From the NCBI GenBank assembly GCA_902461815.1, contig CABPZE010000002.1, positions 186,001 to 250,000 of the forward strand: a DNA stretch of 64,000 bases, written 5' to 3'. Within the stretch, counting starts at the first letter, position 1; each line of letters starts with the position of its first letter. Both the position numbers and the translations under genes were made by a program. This document shows, piece by piece, positions 49,863-58,973 of this stretch. The notes under the pieces were generated by a model. The model was given only the letters and a program-made list of their open reading frames with translations. It was not told the origin of the DNA and ran no database searches. This DNA comes from CAG-390 sp003523225. GTDB lineage: Bacteria; Bacillota; Clostridia; Oscillospirales; CAG-272.

Positions 49863-51023
49863 TCAAATATCCCGGTAAAGCAGAAACTGCCCGCATTCAC
49901 GGCGGAACTTTTCAATTCCCGGCGCTTCCTCACGCACGATCTCCCACGGGTCAAAGCCGCCGTCGCGGGTCAGCGCGTCAGTGCCGTAGCGCAGACACAT
50001 ACTTTTCTCACGCACCGAAAATTCTGGATACTCCGACAGCGCCTCAAGCAGGCAAAGTCCGGCAAGGTGAGGTCTGAAAGCATTTCGGTCGGTAACATTT
50101 ATCTGCACACCCCGGCAGCACTCGGAAGCATGCTTACCGAAAACCGGAGTAAAATATGCGGGGCTGAAAAACACACCCTCAAGCCCTGCGCCGTTAAGGC
50201 GGGAAGAAAGCCGACCCGCATCAACAAACGGAGCGCCCACAAGCTCAAAGGGTCTTGTAGTCCCCCGCCCCTCGGACACGTTTGTCGCCTCGATAAGGCA
50301 GGTGCCGATATAGATAAGGGATGCTGTTACTGACGGAAGGTTGGGCGACGGATTTATCCACGGCAGGTCGGTCTCGTCGGCATAAATCCCGCGCCGCCAG
50401 CCGCGGCAACGAACGACGTAAAGCTCACACCCCACATTGTGCGTCAGGTTCAGCCACCCGGCAAACTCACCGCAGGTAAGGGCGTATCTTGACGGCATTG
50501 AGTATCTGCCCACGAACGACGAATACTTTTCCTCGTCAAGCAAAGCGCCCTCGACGGCGATCCCCCCGATGGGGTCGGGACGGTCAAGGATTATCACCGG
50601 TTTTTTCCGCACCGCGCACTCATGCATAAGATATGCAAGGCAGTATATATATGTGTAGAATCTCGCGCCGACATCCTGAATGTCGTACAGCACCGCGTCG
50701 CACTTTTCAAGCGCCTCGCCTATGGCGGGATTTCCGCCGGAGGGCAGATCGTACACCGGAACTCCGGTGTCGGGATCGGTATATTCCCCGCCCCACGAGC
50801 CGTCCTGAAGCGCCGAATGAATACCGTGCTCCGGCGCAAAAAGCACCGAAAGCCGTCCCTCTGCGGCAAGACTCTGATAAGTCGGGACGCCGCGCCTGTC
50901 CGTTCCGGAAGCAGCGGTAAGCAGTCCGAGTCTGCCGGAAAGCAACGCACGCACATCTGCGTCAAGCGAGGCACGGTCGGAAAACAGCAGGTCTGCTCCG
51001 GTATATACTGTGTGTTTTCTCAT
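49863..51023 (-). CDS. exo-beta-N-acetylmuramidase, NamZ/DUF1343 family
   Basis: 386 residues. The DUF1343 sequences GLLTAASGTDRRGVPT, LFAPEHGIHSALQDG, YDLPSGGNPAIGEAL, VLYDIQDVGARFYTYIY, ILDRPDPIGG and GRGTTRPFELVGAP are present. NamZ, the characterised member, releases terminal N-acetylmuramic acid from peptidoglycan fragments. The frame begins at 51131, but the ATG at 51023 follows AGGTGAAT and the extra N-terminus is not hydrophobic. No signal peptide is seen. It follows tldE by 79 bp and may be in the same operon. A role in cell-wall recycling is inferred. Confidence 0.85.
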   Translation of the reverse strand: MRKHTVYTGADLLFSDRASLDADVRALLSGRLGLLTAASGTDRRGVPTYQSLAAEGRLSVLFAPEHGIHSALQDGSWGGEYTDPDTGVPVYDLPSGGNPAIGEALEKCDAVLYDIQDVGARFYTYIYCLAYLMHECAVRKKPVIILDRPDPIGGIAVEGALLDEEKYSSFVGRYSMPSRYALTCGEFAGWLNLTHNVGCELYVVRCRGWRRGIYADETDLPWINPSPNLPSVTASLIYIGTCLIEATNVSEGRGTTRPFELVGAPFVDAGRLSSRLNGAGLEGVFFSPAYFTPVFGKHASECCRGVQINVTDRNAFRPHLAGLCLLEALSEYPEFSVREKSMCLRYGTDALTRDGGFDPWEIVREEAPGIEKFRRECGQFLLYRDI

Positions 51024-51102
51024 ATTCACCTGTCCCCCTGTCACAATGTCATAAATACGGGGGCTGAGGCATATGCGGCAGTCCCCGTAAAATATTATTT
51101 TT

Positions 51103-52410
51103 TTATTTGCCGGAAACCGTAATACCGCCAAAGGAGATATACGGCATCAGGCTTGAACCGTCACAAACGGTCTCGGCGGAAATATCCACGATATTCATCA
51201 GCATATCGGCAAGGTTGCCTGATATCATAGTCTCGGCAGCCGCATCGGTTATCTTTCCGTTTTCAATGATGAAGCTGTTCTTTGCCACACCGGAAAAATC
51301 ACCGTTCGATGACGGCTCGCCGCCCGAAAAACGGGCTACAAGCAGACCGCGGTCGACTGATGCGATCATATCCGCCAGCGGCTTGCTGCCGCCCTCTATC
51401 ACGAACTTTCCGCCGTCGTTGGGCGCACGGCGCTTGCCGGTCTTGTTTGCGACATAGTAGGAAATGTCGAACTCGCGCAGCACGCCGTTTTCGATAATGT
51501 TGTAATTCTCAGCCGGGAAGCCCTCGCCGGTATAGTGATCGGAAACCGCAAGTCGCGGGTCGCTGACTGCCATTTTTACTGTCAGAGCCTCGCTTGCGAC
51601 CTGCTTGCCGAGCTTATCAAGCCAGATGCTTGTGCCGTCGAGAATATGAGTATCCCCGGCAAAGTTGCCTAGAGCCGAGCCGAGCAGCTCGCCAAGACAC
51701 CCGGGAGTGAGGATCACAGTACCGACAAATTTGCCGTCCACCGCGCGGGTGACGATCTGTTTTTCAGTATCTGCAAGATCCTGCTTCATTGAGCCGGTCT
51801 CGATGAAGGGCTTTGAAAGATCGTGCGAGATGCACTCTGAATAGAAGAAGGAGGAGGATCTTTCTCCCTCGTGCGCCGAGTACATCGGCGAGCAGATGTA
51901 ATATCCGCCGCTTGTGTCAAAGCAAACGCCGTTTGAGTTGCGATAGACGTTATGAAACGCCGAGTGACAAGTGACAAGCTGTTCTATAACGATCTTCGGG
52001 AACATTCTGCCTATGTCCTCAACCAGCTCGCGTGTGCGGTCGAAAAGCCGCTCGGTGTCAGGCTCAAGCTCACCCTCGGTAAAGGAGCCGTTGGAGATAA
52101 CGGGGGCAATGTCCCATGCGTCGTCAGGCTCGGAAGCCTCACCGGTGGCAAGGCAGTCCGCTATTGCCGCGGCAATAGCGTCATCATCAAAGCTGTTGAT
52201 GCGGGCGCTGCCCTTTTTGCCGCCCTTTATCGACATAAGCGACAGTGTGGTGTTGAAAAGCGTGCGGAAAAGAGAGAAATCCCCACCCTCGTAGTTGAAC
52301 TCGCGTACCTCTCCGTAATTTACAGAGCAGGACGCTTTGTCGGCTCCGGCTGCCTTCAGCGCGGCGACTGCGCGCTCGGCAATTGCGTCAAGATCATATA
52401 ATTCATTCAT
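51103..52410 (-). CDS. tldE: TldE/PmbA family metalloprotease subunit
   Basis: 435 residues, without the HExxxH motif, as expected for the non-catalytic TldE partner. Family segments include FVGTVILTPGCLGELLG, DGTSIWLDKLGKQVASE and the C-terminal MNIVDISAETVCDGSSLMPYIS. With TldD it forms a peptidase that degrades unfolded peptides and matures some microcins. It lies 39 bp after tldD in the same operon. No precursor peptide is seen nearby. Confidence 0.9.
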   Translation of the reverse strand: MNELYDLDAIAERAVAALKAAGADKASCSVNYGEVREFNYEGGDFSLFRTLFNTTLSLMSIKGGKKGSARINSFDDDAIAAAIADCLATGEASEPDDAWDIAPVISNGSFTEGELEPDTERLFDRTRELVEDIGRMFPKIVIEQLVTCHSAFHNVYRNSNGVCFDTSGGYYICSPMYSAHEGERSSSFFYSECISHDLSKPFIETGSMKQDLADTEKQIVTRAVDGKFVGTVILTPGCLGELLGSALGNFAGDTHILDGTSIWLDKLGKQVASEALTVKMAVSDPRLAVSDHYTGEGFPAENYNIIENGVLREFDISYYVANKTGKRRAPNDGGKFVIEGGSKPLADMIASVDRGLLVARFSGGEPSSNGDFSGVAKNSFIIENGKITDAAAETMISGNLADMLMNIVDISAETVCDGSSLMPYISFGGITVSGK

Positions 52411-52449
52411 TATTCAGCATTCTCCTTATTTGTAATCAGACGCGGCGCA

Positions 52450-53835
52450 TCAGCGACCGCCGACGTTTACGCGGCAGCGCAGCGCGGGACCGCCAAGTCC
52501 CACCGGCATCGGCTGTTTCTTGCCGCAGTATCCGGAGGAGCACCATTCAACAGTGTCCGAAACCATATCGACGGTCTTGAGCATTTCAAAGGCAACGCCT
52601 GAGATCGTGGTATCAAGAATGGCTCTGCCGAGCTTTCCTTTTTTTATCTCGTAGCCCATCGTTACACCGAACATGAACTCACCTGTCGTGTCCGCCTGAC
52701 CGTTGTTTGTGTTGCAAAGCAGATATCCGTCGTCAACCGAGGCTATTATGTCTTCGAGCTTTGATTTGCCCGGAAGCACCGCGGTATTTCTCATGCGGAT
52801 AAGGGGCTCGTCCGAGAAGGCAAAGGCTCTCGCGTTGCCGCAGGGCTCGGCTCCGAATCTTTCGGCGCTTTCGCGGTTGTGCATATAGCCTACAAGGATA
52901 CCGTCGCGGATAAGCACCGCATCCTTGGCTGCCACTCCCTCGTCGTCGATCCAAACCGGCAGCGGCGCTGGCTTGCCCAACGCGGTATGGGCAAAGTCTA
53001 CCATCGAGACCAGCTCGCTTGCCACCTGCTTGCCCATCATGTGCGCGGCAACAGAGCCTCCCATGACCATGTCGGCTTCAACGGTGTGACCCACCGCCTC
53101 ATGCGCCAGCATTCCGGAAAGCTCGCCGGCAAGTATGCAGGTCTTGACGCCCGCCTCGGCATACACGCCCTCGCGCTTCTTCATAACCTTCTCGTGCAGC
53201 TTGTCAAGCTCCGGATAAATTTCCTCGGGCGTATGGAACTGATAATCAAACGCACCCCATCCGCCGTATATGCCCATAAGCTCAACGGTAACTCCGGCAG
53301 GAGTCGTAGCGCCCATCTGGACATAAATGTAGCTGCGGTTCATCCCGACGTGACCGTCGGCACAGTCGGAGGTCGCAATGACCTTTTCAATGCACTCGTT
53401 GATGGCTACTATCCGGCGGCTGGCAAGGTCCGGGAACTTTCCGGCAATGTATGCGTCAAGCTGACGGATAAAATCAATGTAGTATTTCTGCTCCGGGTCG
53501 GGAGCGTCGGCATATTCTGTGATCCTTCCGGCGGGAGTACCCACAAGCGCCGGCTTTCCGCGGCGGAGTCTTTCATCCATAAACGCCGCGTTCTCACCGG
53601 CGGCGCGGATAACAGCCTCCACGCCCTCAGGCGTGCAGCCGGCAACCGACGAAAATCCGTATATTCCTCCACGGCGCACGCGCGCCGAAACACCGGATGA
53701 CTCGGAACGTGTATTACCGACCAGATTTCCGCCCAGAAGCATCACTCTGCGGCTGCGGCTGCGCTGCACCCTTACAGTCGTATCGGCTCCGGGCAGGAAC
53801 AGATCCTTTTTATCAAAAACAAAGGTATCAAGCAT
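52450..53835 (-). CDS. tldD: TldD metalloprotease subunit
   Basis: 461 residues. The metal motif HEAVGH (245-250) within LAHEAVGHTVEADMVM, with a later GECG-like GVTMGYEIKKGKL region, marks the catalytic partner of TldE. The longer frame begins at 53859, but GGAGGATTTTA precedes the ATG at 53835. Transcription starts from the promoter at 53901-53929, divergent from the SPFH operon. Confidence 0.93.
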   Translation of the reverse strand: MLDTFVFDKKDLFLPGADTTVRVQRSRSRRVMLLGGNLVGNTRSESSGVSARVRRGGIYGFSSVAGCTPEGVEAVIRAAGENAAFMDERLRRGKPALVGTPAGRITEYADAPDPEQKYYIDFIRQLDAYIAGKFPDLASRRIVAINECIEKVIATSDCADGHVGMNRSYIYVQMGATTPAGVTVELMGIYGGWGAFDYQFHTPEEIYPELDKLHEKVMKKREGVYAEAGVKTCILAGELSGMLAHEAVGHTVEADMVMGGSVAAHMMGKQVASELVSMVDFAHTALGKPAPLPVWIDDEGVAAKDAVLIRDGILVGYMHNRESAERFGAEPCGNARAFAFSDEPLIRMRNTAVLPGKSKLEDIIASVDDGYLLCNTNNGQADTTGEFMFGVTMGYEIKKGKLGRAILDTTISGVAFEMLKTVDMVSDTVEWCSSGYCGKKQPMPVGLGGPALRCRVNVGGR

Positions 53836-53900
53836 TAAAATCCTCCTTGCACTTCGCACGGAAAAAGCTTCCGGCGGCTTGTCTTTATTTGGTTGATTTT

Positions 53901-53929
53901 ATTATAGCATAACACCGGGAAATTAGCAA
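53901..53929 (-). promoter_or_regulatory. promoter of tldD-tldE
   Basis: Minus-strand TTGCTA (53924-53929) and TATAAT (53901-53906), 17-bp spacer. Confidence 0.78.
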
Positions 53930-53971
53930 TAGAAACAACGCAATGATTTACAAAAAGATGAATCACAGCTA

Positions 53972-54000
53972 TTGACAAACGGATATTTTTATGATATCAT
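53972..54000 (+). promoter_or_regulatory. promoter of the SPFH-RHH-ABC operon
   Basis: TTGACA (53972-53977) and TATCAT (53995-54000), 17-bp spacer, 28 bp before the start codon. Confidence 0.78.
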
Positions 54001-54028
54001 TATGATGCCACATTCGGAGGAATCGATC

Positions 54029-55042
54029 ATGGAAGAAAAAATCTACACTTCAAAGAAAAACGGTATGGCTGTACTTATCATCACCTCGCTGCTTTATGCA
54101 GCGGCGGTAGCAGGCACTATCTTCGGCGGAATAATGATGGAGGACGGCAAAAGCCCCGTTCTCTTCATTGTATCAATAATATGGCTCTGCGTCGGAATGA
54201 TCCCCTACGCAGGACTCAAGGTGCTGCGTCCGCAGGAGGCGCTGGTGCTTACCCTGTTCGGCAAATACATCGGCACACTGCGCGGCGACGGATTCTTTTT
54301 CGTGAATCCCTTCTGCACGGCGGTGAATCCGGCGGCAAAGACCAAGCTCAACCAAAGCGGAGACGTCAGCCAGGCAATCCCGGCGGCAGTCCAGGGCACG
54401 CAAAACGCATCGTCCGCTGAAGCTGCAAACAAAAAGATCTCGCTTAAGATCATGACGCTCAACAATAACCGTCAGAAGATAAACGACTGTCTCGGCAATC
54501 CCGTAGAGATCGGAATAGCCGTAACATGGCGCATAATCGACACCGCAAAGGCAGTTTTCAACGTCGATAACTACAAAGAATATCTTTCGCTTCAGTGCGA
54601 CAGCGCACTGCGCAACGTGGTAAGAAATTACCCTTACGACATGGCTCCCGGAGTTGACACAACAGGCGACGGCATCGCCGACGACGGCAGTCTGCGCGGC
54701 TCGGGCGACGTTGTTGCGGCTCGCATACGCGACGAGATACAGCAGCGCGTGGACGAAGCGGGAATCGAGATCGTTGAGACCCGCATAACCTACCTTGCCT
54801 ACGCCACCGAGATCGCCGCCGTGATGCTTCAGCGTCAGCAGGCGTCGGCGATCATCGACGCGCGCCGCATGATAGTTGACGGAGCTGTCGGGATGGTTGA
54901 AATGGCGCTTGAACGCCTTAATGAAAAGGGTACGGTACAGCTCGACGAGGAGCGCAAGGCGGCAATGGTATCAAATCTTCTGGTAGTGCTTTGCGGCAAC
55001 CGCGATGCACAGCCCGTGGTCAATTCGGGAAGCCTGTATTGA
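54029..55042 (+). CDS. SPFH/Band-7 membrane protein
   Basis: 337 residues. Two hydrophobic segments (about 13-35 and 42-63) precede the SPFH domain: VLRPQEALVLTLFGKYIGTLRGDGFFFVNPF, then VGIAVTWRIIDTAKAVFNV, with an Ala/Glu-rich helical segment ending in VQLDEERKAAMVSNLLVVLCGNR. SPFH proteins assemble into membrane scaffolds. The ATG at 54029 follows TTCGGAGGAATCGATC; a frame from 53972 covers the promoter. The gene is followed by an RHH protein and an ABC transporter on the same strand, a pairing I associate with clostridial genomes. Confidence 0.88.
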   Translation: MEEKIYTSKKNGMAVLIITSLLYAAAVAGTIFGGIMMEDGKSPVLFIVSIIWLCVGMIPYAGLKVLRPQEALVLTLFGKYIGTLRGDGFFFVNPFCTAVNPAAKTKLNQSGDVSQAIPAAVQGTQNASSAEAANKKISLKIMTLNNNRQKINDCLGNPVEIGIAVTWRIIDTAKAVFNVDNYKEYLSLQCDSALRNVVRNYPYDMAPGVDTTGDGIADDGSLRGSGDVVAARIRDEIQQRVDEAGIEIVETRITYLAYATEIAAVMLQRQQASAIIDARRMIVDGAVGMVEMALERLNEKGTVQLDEERKAAMVSNLLVVLCGNRDAQPVVNSGSLY

Positions 55043-55072
55043 TGCGGCACTCCGGAATCATGGGAAACTGCC

Positions 55073-55276
55073 ATGAATGAAAACGCAAAAAAACAAATAC
55101 CGCTGAGGCTCTCCCCCAAGCTGTACGACGCCATTGCCGCGTGGGCGGAGGACGACTTCCGCTCGGTCAACGGACAGATAGAATATCTCCTGACCGAATG
55201 CGTCCGACAGCGGAAGAAAAACGGCGCATATGTCTCAAAGGAGCTTGATAAACCTCTCGATATAGACATAAAATAA
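55073..55276 (+). CDS. Arc-like ribbon-helix-helix protein
   Basis: 67 residues. QIPLRLSPKLYDAIAAWAED-FRSVNGQIEYLLTECV is a ribbon-helix-helix pattern: the IPLRL strand would contact DNA and the two helices dimerise. Such proteins are DNA-binding regulators or are linked to SPFH proteins. It lies 30 bp after the SPFH gene and 38 bp before the ABC ATPase gene. Confidence 0.8.
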   Translation: MNENAKKQIPLRLSPKLYDAIAAWAEDDFRSVNGQIEYLLTECVRQRKKNGAYVSKELDKPLDIDIK

Positions 55277-55313
55277 TTTTATCAACAGCAGTAACCAATA
55301 TGAGGAGGACATT

Positions 55314-56024
55314 ATGCTGAGAATTGAAAACCTGACCAAAAAGTACGGCGAAAAGAAAGCGGTGGATTCACTGTCGCTTACCATCGCCCCCGGTGAAATA
55401 TACGGCTTTATCGGACACAACGGAGCCGGAAAGACCACGACCATCAAGGCTGTTTGCGGCATTCTCGACTTTGACAGCGGCGAAATATACGTTGACGGCA
55501 CGTCAATAAAAGCCGACCCGCTGAAATGCAAGCGTGAGATCGCCTACATTCCCGACAACCCCGATCTTTACGACTTCTACACCGGGGTCAAATACCTTAA
55601 TTTCATCGCCGACATATACGGTATCCCCTCCGACGTCCGTAAGGAAAGGATGCGTCGCTACTGCGATATGTTTGAACTGACCCCAGAGCTCGCCCGACCC
55701 ATAAGCGAGTATTCGCACGGAATGAAGCAGAAGCTGGCGGTGATATCGGCGCTGATACACTCACCGAAGCTGTGGTTGCTTGACGAGCCGTTTGTGGGTC
55801 TTGACCCCAAGGCGGCGCACACGCTGAAGCAGATAATGCGCGAGGTCTGCGACGGCGGCGGAGCCATCTTCTTCTCAACACACGTGCTTGAGGTAGCCGA
55901 AAAGCTGTGCGACAGGATAGCCATCATCAAAAACGGGCGGCTTGTCGTCAGCGGCACTACCGATGAGGTGCGCGGCGACGCCTCGCTTGAGGACGTATTT
56001 CTTGAGCTTGCGGAGGATAAATAA
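55314..56024 (+). CDS. ABC transporter ATP-binding protein
   Basis: 236 residues. Walker A GHNGAGKTT (34-42), signature YSHGMKQKLA instead of LSGGQ, Walker B LWLLDEPFVGLD and the H-loop THVLEV are intact. ATPase of the ABC-2 export type, acting with the permease just downstream, whose start immediately follows its stop. Drug or peptide export or lipid-modifying function is possible; the substrate is unknown. Confidence 0.93.
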   Translation: MLRIENLTKKYGEKKAVDSLSLTIAPGEIYGFIGHNGAGKTTTIKAVCGILDFDSGEIYVDGTSIKADPLKCKREIAYIPDNPDLYDFYTGVKYLNFIADIYGIPSDVRKERMRRYCDMFELTPELARPISEYSHGMKQKLAVISALIHSPKLWLLDEPFVGLDPKAAHTLKQIMREVCDGGGAIFFSTHVLEVAEKLCDRIAIIKNGRLVVSGTTDEVRGDASLEDVFLELAEDK

Positions 56025-57644
56025 ATGTTCCGCGCATTACTGAAGACCAGATTCGCCGCCCTGCTTTCAAGCATGACGCCGCGCGGCAAGGACGGCAAGC
56101 GCCGCGGCAAGGGAATGATAGTGCTGATGTGCGTGCTTTACGCTTATATCGGCGTTGTGTTCATCGGAATGTTCCTTTCGCTCTTTTTTGCGGTGTCAAT
56201 GGCGGTCAGGGGCAGCGACAGTGAATGGATATACTTTGCCCTTGCCCTGCTGTTCTCGTTCGCCCTCTCCTTTATTGGCAGCATATTTATGACCAAGGTG
56301 CAGCTTTTTGAGGCAAAGGACAACGAGCTGTTGCTCTCAATGCCCATTCCGCCCATGTACATCCTTGCCAGCCGCGCGGTATATCTTTACATCGTGGCGC
56401 TTGTGTATGTGCTTATAGTCATGCTCCCCGCAACGGTAGTGGGAGTGCTCAGCGGACTTATCGGTATCGTACCCGCACTGCTTATGGTGCTCGGTACGCT
56501 GCTGCTGCCTCTGCTCGTGCTTGCGCTTTCAAGCGTTTTTGCCTGGCTGCTTGCGCTGATAACCGCAAAATCCGGCAAAAAGAATCTCGTTACCACCGTG
56601 CTTTCCCTTGTGTTCTTTGTCGGATATTTCATTCTTATCTCCAACAGCAACAAATATATCGAGCAGCTGTTTGAAAACCTTTCCGGCATTGCCGACGCGC
56701 TCCGCTTCCCCCTCTCTCCCCTTTACGCCTTCGGAGCGGGACTTGCCGACGGAAATGTCATTCAGTATCTCCTCTTCCTTGCGTGGTGCATAGTGCCGTT
56801 TGCCGCCGCCGCGCTTGTGATATCCAAATCGTTTATCCGTATAGCCACAATGCGCGCCGCCGCCTCCCGCGCCCGCTACCGCGAGCGTACCGTTAAGCAG
56901 AAATCGCAGCTGTCGGCGCTCATTGGCAAGGAGCTGCGCAGGTTCTTCTCCTGCTCTGCCTATGTGCTCAACTGCGGAATCGGAAATATTCTGCTTATCA
57001 TAGCCGCTGTTGCATTGCTTATCAAGGGCGGCTCGCTCTTCTCGGCTTTCGCTGTAGAGGGAGAGGCCGTGGACACCGGTGTTTTCCTTTCGATAGTAGC
57101 TACCGTGATGCCCGTCATCCCGCTTTTCTGCACGTCAATGAACGCAGTTTCCGCTCCGTCGATATCGCTTGAGGGAAAAAGCATCTGGATACTCCAGTCA
57201 ATGCCCGTAAAGGGCAGCGACGTGCTTAAAGCAAAAGCGCTGACTCATGTGATAATCAACCTCCCAGGAGTGATAATTTTCTCCGTGTGCGCAGGTATCG
57301 CTCTGAAGCTCGGCGTCGCCAATACGGCGGGAATGCTGGTTCTGAACGTCGCCGCAACCTTCTTCTATGCCTTTTTCGGCATTGCTCTGAATCTGAAGTA
57401 TCACAGCTTTGACTGGGTAAATGAAAATTATCCGATAAAGCAGGGTACAAGTGTGACGATCACGGTGCTTTCGGGCATGGGTATCTCAACCCTGTACTTC
57501 ATTCCGTCCATCATTCTCGGCATTGCAGGAGTACCGTCCTATGCAATAAATCTAATATGGACTCTTCCCTTTGCCCTTGCCGCGTGGCTTATCTGCCGTT
57601 GGGTACTTAAAAAGGGCGGTAGAAAGTTTGAAACCCTAAGTTGA
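56025..57644 (+). CDS. ABC-2 type permease, large
   Basis: 539 residues with about twelve hydrophobic segments. The N-terminal GKRRGKGMIVLMCVLYAYIG and the middle and C-terminal hydrophobic blocks (for example GNILLIIAAVALLIKGGSLF) fit the large single-chain ABC-2 permeases of Firmicutes. The start ATG follows the ATPase stop without a gap. A strong hairpin terminator follows. Confidence 0.85.
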   Translation: MFRALLKTRFAALLSSMTPRGKDGKRRGKGMIVLMCVLYAYIGVVFIGMFLSLFFAVSMAVRGSDSEWIYFALALLFSFALSFIGSIFMTKVQLFEAKDNELLLSMPIPPMYILASRAVYLYIVALVYVLIVMLPATVVGVLSGLIGIVPALLMVLGTLLLPLLVLALSSVFAWLLALITAKSGKKNLVTTVLSLVFFVGYFILISNSNKYIEQLFENLSGIADALRFPLSPLYAFGAGLADGNVIQYLLFLAWCIVPFAAAALVISKSFIRIATMRAAASRARYRERTVKQKSQLSALIGKELRRFFSCSAYVLNCGIGNILLIIAAVALLIKGGSLFSAFAVEGEAVDTGVFLSIVATVMPVIPLFCTSMNAVSAPSISLEGKSIWILQSMPVKGSDVLKAKALTHVIINLPGVIIFSVCAGIALKLGVANTAGMLVLNVAATFFYAFFGIALNLKYHSFDWVNENYPIKQGTSVTITVLSGMGISTLYFIPSIILGIAGVPSYAINLIWTLPFALAAWLICRWVLKKGGRKFETLS

Positions 57645-57707
57645 ACGGAAAAAACTTAATAAAAAAACTCCGCCTGATATCAAAGACGGCAGCCAACAAA
57701 AACCTGA

Positions 57708-57755
57708 AACCGCCCCGGGACACGCCAATGTGTGTTCCGGGACGGTTTTTTAGAT
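57708..57755. terminator. bidirectional terminator after the ABC operon
   Basis: AACCG-CCCCGGGACAC and its near-complement (57708-57748), followed by T6 on plus. It also faces the antiporter fragment. Confidence 0.82.
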
Positions 57756-57760
57756 TTTAT

Positions 57761-58351
57761 TTATTCCTTTATCTCCCCCGCCCACTTGAAAGCAAATTTT
57801 GCAATGATAACGGCGATGATCTCATTTATTATTGCCGCCACAACGATCGTGCCGGACACGATATCGGCAAGGGACGGGTCAAACGCCGTCAGTGTTGAAA
57901 CGGCAATTCCGGTGAATACCAACGACACCCCGGAATGAGGCAGCAGTGTAAAGCCAAGGTATTTTGTGACCGTCGGCTCTGCCCCCGTTATCCTGCCGCC
58001 GAGGTACGCACCGCCGATCTTTCCGGCTGCCCGTGAGAGAATATAAACTGCCGTAAACAGCCCCGCGCCCGCAATAAGACGGTAATCAAGCGGCATTCCA
58101 AGATTCACTATGACCGCGATAAGGGACAGGCTCAGCAAAGGATTGTACAGCTTCAGCACATCCGCAAGTTCCTTTTCGGGAACAAGATTTGCAACCGTGG
58201 CACTGAATGCCATTCCTATGAGAAGATAATTGAGACTGAACGAATGGAAAAGATACAGGTCGATCATAAGACCGCATGCCGCGGACACGCAAAGAAACGC
58301 AAGCATCAGCACAAAAAGCGTGATGTTCTTAGCGGAGAAATCACAAAACAT
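57761..58351 (-). pseudogene. truncated cation/proton antiporter (C-terminal half)
   Basis: The product of about 197 residues carries five to six hydrophobic helices of a Kef/NhaP-type antiporter (segments GMPLDYRLIAGAGLFTAVYI, GFTLLPHSGVSLVFTGIAVS, IVVAAIINEIIAVIIA). Full proteins are near 400 residues; the N-terminal six helices are missing. The frame upstream runs at 58352-58441 into palindromic repeat DNA. An ATG at 58351 could initiate a short product, but no ribosome-binding site is evident. It is most likely a relic. Confidence 0.75.
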
Positions 58352-58365
58352 TGACCTAACACCAC

Positions 58366-58415
58366 GGCAGGGGCGAACTGTGTTCGCCCGCGGGAGACCG
58401 CAGGTCTCTCCTACG
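58366..58415. repeat. palindromic repeat with two hairpins
   Basis: GGGCGAAC/GTTCGCCC (58371-58378 and 58382-58389) is followed by GGAGACC/GGTCTCT (58393-58399 and 58403-58409). The double hairpin at a gene breakpoint resembles small palindromic repeats I associate with Ruminococcaceae-type genomes. Confidence 0.6.
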
Positions 58416-58447
58416 GGTAAAAAATGGTTCGCAGTAAACAAATAATT

Positions 58448-58482
58448 AACCCCGATAGATTTTTTGAAAATCTATCGGGGTT
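58448..58482. terminator. perfect hairpin after the immunity-like gene
   Basis: AACCCCGATAGATTTT pairs perfectly with its complement (58448-58482). The T run is better on the plus side, so the direction is uncertain. Confidence 0.65.
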
Positions 58483-58488
58483 CGTTTT

Positions 58489-58854
58489 TTATTTAGTGTG
58501 TAAAATTTCGATATTTCCATCTACAAATCCAACGCCAATACCATCTTTTGATTTCAGCAAATCTGCATATTTGCCATGTTCTAAATATTGGTTCAATTCC
58601 TTAACCATATATTCTAAAGCCTCGTCCCATTCACACTCCATTCCCCAATTATACAAACACTCTCGTGATCCAAAATCGGTCAATTCGTCGCATGCCCAGT
58701 CCTCGTCTTCGGGGTCAAAGCGTTCTGTTCCAACCAATTCCATTGCCCAGCTACTATCGGATTCCTCGTAAAGATTAAAGCAGAAAGCTACAACAGTATT
58801 GGGAATTTCTTGATCCAAAACTTTATCAATCCAATTTGATACACCGTTATTCAT
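58489..58854 (-). CDS. small acidic protein, possible orphan immunity protein
   Basis: 121 residues, acidic, no signal peptide. The sequence MNNGVSNWIDKVLDQEIPN, MELVGTERFDPEDEDWACDE and GIGVGFVDGNIEILHTK resembles small proteins often found with polymorphic toxins and in scattered gut bacteria; I cannot assign a named family. Base composition is clearly more AT-rich than its neighbours. It is bracketed by palindromic repeats at 58366-58415 and 58974-59108 and by a truncated gene. A possible promoter is at 59121-59149. There is no toxin gene beside it. The call is inference. Confidence 0.5.
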   Translation of the reverse strand: MNNGVSNWIDKVLDQEIPNTVVAFCFNLYEESDSSWAMELVGTERFDPEDEDWACDELTDFGSRECLYNWGMECEWDEALEYMVKELNQYLEHGKYADLLKSKDGIGVGFVDGNIEILHTK

Positions 58855-58973
58855 TATTCTTTTCTCCTTTTGTCAAATTCTTATTTCTCCTTTTGTTTAT
58901 CGCCAGTTTCGCCTTTGTATTACAAAGGCTTTGGGCAAAGCCCATACCCCTAAAGTTTTACGAACGCTCCAAT

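Noticed and set aside
52879..53700. Plus-strand frame of 273 codons
   Set aside because: It is antisense to tldD, which has the HEAVGH motif.
53899..54028. Divergent regulator between tldD and the SPFH gene
   Set aside because: Only two promoters fit in the gap; no reading frame or operator is visible.
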